Assembly (NCBI RefSeq): GCF_009730915.1
Contig: NC_052486.1
Location: forward strand, 21,481,589 to 21,545,588
Length of the DNA stretch: 64,000 bases
Source of the DNA: Dioscorea cayenensis subsp. rotundata
Taxonomy: Eukaryota; Streptophyta; Magnoliopsida; Dioscoreales; Dioscoreaceae
Reading direction: 5' to 3'
The notes beneath the pieces were generated by a model, which was not told where the DNA came from, did no database searches, and was given only the letters and a program-made list of their open reading frames with translations. Both the position numbers and the translations under genes were made by a program. The stretch's first letter is position 1. Each line of letters opens with the position of its first letter. Positions 57,180 through 64,000 of the stretch are shown here, piece after piece.

Positions 57180-57740
57180 GAGGAAGCTCCCGAGAAATTG
57201 ATCGATCCCGGGAGTTTCGTTATTCCATGTGTGATTGGGGAAGGCATGCGAAAAAAAGCCTTAGCGAGACTACGGGGCTAGCATCGATGTAATGCCTTCA
57301 AGTTGTTTTAAAATTGGGATTAGAGAGACGTGAGGGCCCACAAGGATGACGATACAACTTGCGAGATGGTTCTATCAAGAAGACCAGCGATTGTTGTTGA
57401 GGATGTGCTAGTTAGAGTGAGACAAGCTCATTATCCCCGTGGATTTTACGTTATTCTTGATGTGGATGATGATGTTGAAGTCCCGTTGATCCTCGAGCAG
57501 TCGTTTCTCACTCTTCGGGTGGCCAGTGAAACACACCTGGACCCGACGATCCCCTCTACTTTCTTGATGAAAGCCGAGTATGATTATTCTGATTGTAGTG
57601 CGTGGGAGGTCTTGGCAATTAACCCCTTGGATGAATTCTTGGAAGGAATGGATATCGATGAGTGCGAGGAGAACAACCCGCTTCCCACATGTAAAGCATG
57701 TAGGCTATGTGGGAACATTTCCGTGGCCGAGTAATAGAAG
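57180..57740 (+). pseudogene. Retrotransposon protease-region remnant
   Basis: PGSFVIPCVIG and, one frame away, a DYGASIDVMP-type active-site string (57260-57300), then VEDVLVRVRQ and VILDVDDDVEVPLILEQSFL, match the order in Athila-like proteases and their C-terminal region. Stops and shifts break it. The following Asp/Glu-rich end (DIDECEENNPLP) is where RT should begin but does not. Confidence 0.6.
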
Positions 57741-58020
57741 AAATCAACCACAAGGAAAAATTTGGTGTAAGAGGGACAAGAAAGCAGTGGGGATGAGTGC
57801 ACACTATCACCACCACGGGAGATCGATCGACTATTCTTCGAGGGAAAGGGTAAATTAGGTGTCTTTTCATGCCTCTGATGAGTTTCTCATCTTGGAGCAC
57901 TTCTCTTGGGCTTGAGGTAAGTCCCCACCATTTGATCCACCTTGAGGTAAGAAAAAGGTACGTCGAGCTAATGACGTTAAACAAAGCGCTTCTTGGGAGG
58001 CAACCCAAGTCTTTAAATTA

Positions 58021-58429
58021 CATCGTCCTTAAATTTTAGGTATTTCTTTTTGAGTTGCTTAGTCTCTTTGTTGTGGTTGAATGCATATGCTCTTGAGGTT
58101 CTCTATATTTTTTGTTGTTATGCTCAACTCATGCTTAGGGCTTGCTTGTGTAGCTTTGGACTTGAATTAGTATTGTTTAGTTGTGTTTCATTGTTATTTC
58201 AGCGTCCATGAGGTTGTAATTCAGTATTTTTATTGAGTTTGCGAGGAGGAACCATGCCAAATTTTCAATTTTTCGAGGTCCATCGGAGCGTGATACGGCC
58301 GTATGGACACTAGTAACATGATCCGGGGGCCTCGTGGCCATCTTACGCGGCATGAGGACCTCTCATGAGGACCATCGTCTTGTGTGGGCTGTGGGCCTCC
58401 ACGGCGACATGCGCCCGCATGGGTGCCCG
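58021..58429. other. 3' non-coding part of the gypsy remnant
   Basis: T-rich then GC-rich DNA with GCGTGATACGGCCGTATGG, no gene. It leads into the inverted repeat. Confidence 0.4.
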
Positions 58430-60470
58430 TGAGGCTCTCGGCCTCCTGAGTAGCGTGAGGGCTGGGAGAGGCTCACAGGCGCCATGCGCCCCATGGCGCA
58501 GTGAGCCTTCCGGTGGTTTTTCCAGCCATCGGGGCCATCGTCCCCGCATGGGGCTGAGTTTCCATAAAGGGGCTTTGTCCCCTTTTTCTCTCCACTCTCT
58601 CCTCCTTCTTCTCCTCTTGTTTTTCCTCTCATCTCTCCCTCACTCTACCTCATTTCTTCACCATTTTTAGTTTTTCTTCTCTAATCACCTCTCCTCCATC
58701 TTGCAAACTCACTCTTGGGTTTTTAATCGGGAGTTTTATCAGCCGTTCGCCGGATCTCATCACCCCAGAGCCTCCAAGCCCTAATTCTAGGTTTTTGCTA
58801 CAAACTTGGTTTTTATTGTGTTCTCACTTTATCTTTGAAGCTTGAATGACATATTTTGGTTGTTGTGATGTGGTGTATGCTTGTTTTCTTTGAGTTTTTC
58901 CTTCATTTTGTAAATTTTTGGGAAGCTAGATGTCTAGGAGAAACTCTTGCATTTTTCAGTGATTCGTAGTGTAATGGGTTGAAAATTTTTCATTCTTCAC
59001 ATAGAAATTGTTGTGCTTTCAATTTTTAAATTAATTCCATGATGATATAGTTATCTCCTATGAATGTATTCATAAAATATTGGTTTTGATCATTTGTTTT
59101 GTGGTATAGGTATCGCGATCAAGCGGTTCTAACAAAGCGGCCACGCCGCGATGCTGCGTCAAGTGGAGTGCCGTCCGCCTTACCACAACATAGGGCACGC
59201 TATAATCTCTTCTGGGTCCAAGCCCTTTGGTATCGTCCGTCTGATTGACCGCTTGATGACCTCGAGTTCTAGGTTTCACTGAGTGGCGAGAGTTAATCAA
59301 TCGTGATGGTTGGGATAGGAATTTTCTCAGTGAGTGATCCGGCCTACGGTGAGCTCACCTTGGAGGTCCCTCGGCAGCAATTGGATTAGCGAGACCATCC
59401 GGGATAACCTTCGAGCCTTTGGAATAATCGCGCCTATTCTTGGCGAACAATTGGGTTGTTTCTTGAGCTTCTATGATGAGGGATTCGTGAACACACCCAG
59501 CATGTCGGCGTCTTCGATGACTTGGCACACACCTGCAGTTACGGAACATTATCTACGGTCGGTACGACGAATGAGTCGAGCATCCCATCTTCACAATCCT
59601 CGCACATCGTTATGTTCAGTGCCTTTGTTGAGTCGGTATTGGTGGCCGGGGTGGCAATGGGGTAATCACTCGCTACGACTTACTCATGCTATATAGCATC
59701 ATGTAGGCCTATCCCGATCCACCTCATCGCCTCTTTCGCAGAGTTGTTTCGTCCATCGTGGGTGCTTATCACGCCTTGGATCTATTTTTTCTTCCGGGCC
59801 ATTTATCTACCGTATGATTCGAGGTATGGGTTTGATTGAGCTGCCGGGACTTGCACATTGTTGGTGGATTTTTCGTACGCCAGGATGGCTACTATGTTTC
59901 CGTAGGATGGTGGAGAAAGCAGCGTTGACACATATACCGTTATTCGATACTCACCTCACGGGGAGCACGTCAGCACTTCTCCGCGCGCGATGCGATTACG
60001 AGCGAGGAAGGCAGCGCCGCCTCAGTTGAGCTTCGCCTGTGGAGATCTGAGGGAGAGATTCGTTCCCTTCGCGAGGACATCGAGGACTGCAAGGGAGCAG
60101 TTTGAGAGCGGTTAGCGAGGGATGTATACGCGAAGTCACTTCTTTCATGCGTGGGTCTTCCCGTCTCATGGCACCTCGGGGACTACTCGTGCCAGCGCTT
60201 GCCGCTTTGTTGAGCCAGCCCCTGCTAGGAGACTTCTCACGGATTGTTGACTCTCCTCCGCTTCTTTGCTAGCGTTGATTGCCCAGTACGACTGTGCTTT
60301 GGTTACGCTCTTCGTCGACCAAATGGGACGGTCTCTTTTCCACTTCCCACTCATACTTTTATTTTAATTATTATGAATTCTACACCATGTTACTGGCGAT
60401 TGGTGTACATTTGAGGTCGATGTATAATTCTAGGTGTGGGGATGAGATGGGCTATTTGCATGCTTACTTC
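58430..60470. repeat. Left arm of a roughly 2 kb inverted repeat
   Basis: Mirrors 60950-62998 at roughly 80 percent by eye. Shared landmarks are TCCCCTTTTTCTCTCCACTC, AAGCTAGATGTCTAGGAGAA, TGATCCGGCCTAC, TTCTATGATGAGGGATT and ATTCTACACCATGTTACT. It contains degenerate frames of the type found in the 3' region of Athila-like elements (SFYDEGFVNT). Most simply, two copies of the same retroelement region inserted in opposite orientation. Confidence 0.75.
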
Positions 60471-60949
60471 ACAGACAGCTGTTATGGAGAAATCTCAAAC
60501 TCAAGAACTAAGAACAAGAAAAACAACCAGAACAAGAGAAACAAGAAAATGAGGGAAAACAATCAACTAATCTTTCATTAAACCTTCAATCTAACTGTTG
60601 GTTTTCTTTTAAACGGCTGTGATTAGAAATAACAATCAGTTGCTAGGATTTAAAATTACAATGGGACCCAACTTATTACATAACATCCAACGCTCTATAT
60701 TAAATCTCATCATCTCTAAAGACATCCAACGGTCACAAACTCTACAGATTTTATCCCATTGTCTTTGACTCAGTTAGGTACCTCGCCACCTCAGCCAACT
60801 GTCCTCCATGTTAGCAACCCGTTAACTACTCAGGGTTAGCAGACTACACCTGCTAACCACATAGGAGGGGTTAGCTTTGGGAGACCAATTATGAAATCGG
60901 GATGCCAGTCGACAAATGACCCCCAACTGATGCTTTGGGGAAAACACCT
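60471..60949. other. Spacer between inverted arms
   Basis: About 480 bases unlike the arms, opening TGTTATGGAGAAATCTCAAA and rich in repeats of GGTTAGCAG/CTGCTAACC. The opening resembles a Ty1/copia LTR start, but no matching end or 5-bp duplication was found. Confidence 0.4.
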
Positions 60950-62998
60950 AGAATGGTACGTTTGCCCTCTAGATGTACACTAATCCACGAGTAACATGGT
61001 GTAGAATTCATAATAATTAAATAAAGTATGAAAGGGAAGGGAAAAAGAGGCTGTCCCGTTTGGTTGATGTAAGAGTGTTAGGTGAAAAGCTACGGTGTTT
61101 AGAGGATCAACGCTATGAGGAAAGGAGGAGAGTCAAACAATCATGTGAGAAGTCTCTAAAGCGGGGTGGTGCTGCGTCAGCGGTGCTGTTGGTGCTAAGG
61201 ATGTGAGTAGTCCCACGAGGGTGGTGCCGGAGGATGAAGAGACCCACCGCATGAAAGAGGACTTGGCGCAGTATCCCTTGCTAGCTGTCTCGATGTCCCA
61301 GTAGTCTCTTGATGTCCTGGCGAGGGAGCGAATCTACTCCCCAGATCTCCCCGAAGGCGAAGACTCAGCTGAGGTGGCGCGTCTTACGGCAGTCGAGGCC
61401 GTGGTGGAGAAGTGGTGATGTGCTCACAGCCGGGTGAGTGTCGAATAATGGTATATGTATCAGCGCGTTTCTCCACGCATCCCATGGAAAAGCATAGTAG
61501 CCGTCCTCGGGGTGAAAAATCCACCACAATGTCTGCAGTCCGGTGTGCTCGATCAAACCCGTACCTCGAGATCATACGTGTGATAAATGGCCCGAGCAAA
61601 AATAGATCCAGGCGTGTATAAGTACCCCTGATGGACAAACAACTTTCGTGAAAGAGGTGACGAGGTGGATCGGGTAGTCTCGATGATGCTATATCAGCAC
61701 GAGTAAGTCGAGGCAGTGATTACCCCGGTCTTTGTCGCTTTGAAGCCCTGCAATACGCCGACTCAGCTGCATGAACGTAACGCATGTCTTGAGGATTGTG
61801 AAGGCGGGATGCTTTCCTCGCTCGATGCTGTCATGACCAGGAGATAATGCACGAGCGTGTGTGTCAGCTGAGTGGCGAAAAGTGGTCGAGAAGACGCGTT
61901 GACATCCACGTTGTTCACCAATCCCTCATCATAGAAAGCAGGAAACAACCCAGATTGTTAGGTCGGAATGGCGCGCGTTATTCCCAAGGCTTGGAAGGTT
62001 ATCCGGGATGGTCTCGCTAATTCGATCGTCTACGAGGACCTCCAAGTGAGCTCACGGTAGGCCGGATCACTAATTGAGAGAAAATTCTATCCCAACCGTC
62101 GCTGATTGATTAACTCGCGGCTCGGCGAAACGCAGAACTCGAGGTCATTGTCGATCGATTGTACTGGACGATACCAAAAGGGCTTGGACTGTAAGAGATT
62201 TATAGCGCGCCCTATAAGTTGTGGTAAGGCAAAGGATGGCACTCCACTCTCGATGCCGCGATCGCTGCGTGGCCGCTGTTAGAACTCGCTTCATCGACAG
62301 TACCTATACCACAAAACAAATGATCAAACCAATATTTTTATATGAATACATTCATGAGAGCTAACTATCATCATAGGAATTAATGAAAATTGAAAAGCAC
62401 AACAATTTCTATGTGAGAATGAAAATTTCAGCCATTGCTACAGTAACCCGCTGAAAAATCGCAAGAGTTTCTCCTAGACATCTAGCTTCCCAAAATTTAC
62501 AAAATGAAGGAAAAACTCAAAAAGTAAAAGCATACACCACATCACAACAACCAAATATGTCATTCAAGCTTCAAAGATAAAGTGAGAACACAATAAAACC
62601 AAGTTTGTAGCACCTAGAATTAAGGGGCTTGGAAGGCTTGCGTGAGAATCCCGGCTTGAGAAACGGTTGATAAAGCACTCGATTAAAAGCATGAAGTGAG
62701 TTTGCGAGATGGAGGAAGGTGATTAGAAGAAAAACTATATGCGAAGAAATATAGAGAGTGAGAGTGAGGGAGATGAGAGGAAAACAAGAGGAGAAAGAAG
62801 GAGGGAGAGAGTGGAGAGAAAAAGGGGACAAGAAGCGCTGTAATGGGCTGAGCGAGCGTGCGGGCGCATGGGTGCCCGCGTAGGTGCAGACCGACTGAAA
62901 GGCTCACGGGCACCTATGTGGGCGCATGAAGCCTTGTGGAGCCTCTCAGCCTACACTCGCTACGGTGGGGCCGAGAGCCTCAAGTAATGCAGCCAACC
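60950..62998. repeat. Right arm of the inverted repeat, cut by gap
   Basis: Reverse-complement counterpart of 58430-60470, running into the second N block, so its outer end is unknown. The frames in it are broken. The GC-rich outer end (62830-62998) matches the GGCGCATG...GTGCCCG-type repeats near 58390-58500. Confidence 0.75.
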
Positions 62999-63998
62999 NN
63001 NNNNNNNNNNNNNNNNNNNNNNNNNNNNNNNNNNNNNNNNNNNNNNNNNNNNNNNNNNNNNNNNNNNNNNNNNNNNNNNNNNNNNNNNNNNNNNNNNNNN
63101 NNNNNNNNNNNNNNNNNNNNNNNNNNNNNNNNNNNNNNNNNNNNNNNNNNNNNNNNNNNNNNNNNNNNNNNNNNNNNNNNNNNNNNNNNNNNNNNNNNNN
63201 NNNNNNNNNNNNNNNNNNNNNNNNNNNNNNNNNNNNNNNNNNNNNNNNNNNNNNNNNNNNNNNNNNNNNNNNNNNNNNNNNNNNNNNNNNNNNNNNNNNN
63301 NNNNNNNNNNNNNNNNNNNNNNNNNNNNNNNNNNNNNNNNNNNNNNNNNNNNNNNNNNNNNNNNNNNNNNNNNNNNNNNNNNNNNNNNNNNNNNNNNNNN
63401 NNNNNNNNNNNNNNNNNNNNNNNNNNNNNNNNNNNNNNNNNNNNNNNNNNNNNNNNNNNNNNNNNNNNNNNNNNNNNNNNNNNNNNNNNNNNNNNNNNNN
63501 NNNNNNNNNNNNNNNNNNNNNNNNNNNNNNNNNNNNNNNNNNNNNNNNNNNNNNNNNNNNNNNNNNNNNNNNNNNNNNNNNNNNNNNNNNNNNNNNNNNN
63601 NNNNNNNNNNNNNNNNNNNNNNNNNNNNNNNNNNNNNNNNNNNNNNNNNNNNNNNNNNNNNNNNNNNNNNNNNNNNNNNNNNNNNNNNNNNNNNNNNNNN
63701 NNNNNNNNNNNNNNNNNNNNNNNNNNNNNNNNNNNNNNNNNNNNNNNNNNNNNNNNNNNNNNNNNNNNNNNNNNNNNNNNNNNNNNNNNNNNNNNNNNNN
63801 NNNNNNNNNNNNNNNNNNNNNNNNNNNNNNNNNNNNNNNNNNNNNNNNNNNNNNNNNNNNNNNNNNNNNNNNNNNNNNNNNNNNNNNNNNNNNNNNNNNN
63901 NNNNNNNNNNNNNNNNNNNNNNNNNNNNNNNNNNNNNNNNNNNNNNNNNNNNNNNNNNNNNNNNNNNNNNNNNNNNNNNNNNNNNNNNNNNNNNNNNN
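62999..63998. other. Assembly gap of exactly 1,000 N
   Basis: Fixed-length N run at the outer end of the inverted repeat. Only two bases follow it. Repeat complexity probably caused the break. Confidence 0.99.
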
Positions 63999-64000
63999 AA

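Larger units (their letters stand above)
55172..58020 (+). mobile_element. Degenerate Ty3/gypsy (Athila-like) gag-protease remnant
   Basis: Begins at the primer site and ends near GGGAGGCAACCCAAG (about 57990-58005), a string usual in the 3' part of such elements. It encodes only gag and protease remnants. RT, RNase H and integrase are missing, so it is a deletion derivative that would need help in trans. Confidence 0.75.

Noticed and set aside
60471-60949. Solo Ty1/copia LTR
   Set aside because: The start TGTTATGGAG is LTR-like, but no matching CA end with a 5-bp duplication could be found.

Overview
This is a 64 kb piece of an angiosperm nuclear genome: genes have introns, spacers are AT-rich, and the space between genes is packed with DNA transposons, foldback elements and retroelements. 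GC-rich first halves and AT-rich later parts of the coding sequences suggest a monocot, but the species cannot be named from the window alone. Two runs of exactly 1,000 N (36154-37153 and 62999-63998) are scaffold gaps.

Host genes. (1) A two-exon organellar NFD6-like protein on the minus strand (8137-8511). (2) A three-exon plastid lipid-associated protein/fibrillin on the plus strand (14795-16046), with telomere-type CCCTAA repeats inside its transit-peptide codons. (3) A small two-exon PHD-finger protein on the minus strand (22617-23172). (4) An intronless secreted, probably GPI-anchored matrix metalloproteinase on the plus strand (30567-31580). (5) The 5' five exons of a 20S proteasome beta-1 subunit on the minus strand (37188-39434), cut by the first N gap and carrying four single-base excesses. 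A weakly supported spliced gene may lie at 17080-18874, and a decayed acidic-protein fragment at 10552-11071.

Mobile DNA of 26-43 kb. hAT-type elements with 8-bp near-identical target duplications lie at 26306-27329 and 41322-42177. The latter is nested in a long-inverted-repeat foldback element (40003-42554). Other foldback elements are at 14290-14666 (directly in front of the fibrillin gene), 31970-32724 and 32831-33133.

Viral block of 43.7-55.1 kb. Two endogenous pararetrovirus copies (Caulimoviridae-like) sit tail to tail. Copy A (plus strand) has a directly repeated R-U5-like end, a tRNA-iMet primer site, tiny ATGA-linked ORFs, a coat-protein ORF with a CCHC knuckle, a protease-RT-RNase H region without integrase, and a further ORF downstream of RNase H. 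Copy B (minus strand) is internally deleted. It keeps the second Cys motif known from badnaviruses and tungroviruses and the same downstream ORF, which is split by a 1.42 kb PIF/Harbinger-like element with TTA duplications. All large reading frames are broken, so these are fossils. The layout, with a leader splice donor and an acceptor abutting the last ORF, resembles rice tungro bacilliform virus organisation.

Retrotransposon block of 55.1-63 kb. A tRNA-Asp-type primer site opens a degenerate Ty3/gypsy (Athila-like) gag-protease remnant lacking RT and integrase. It is followed by a roughly 2 kb inverted repeat whose right arm runs into the second N gap.
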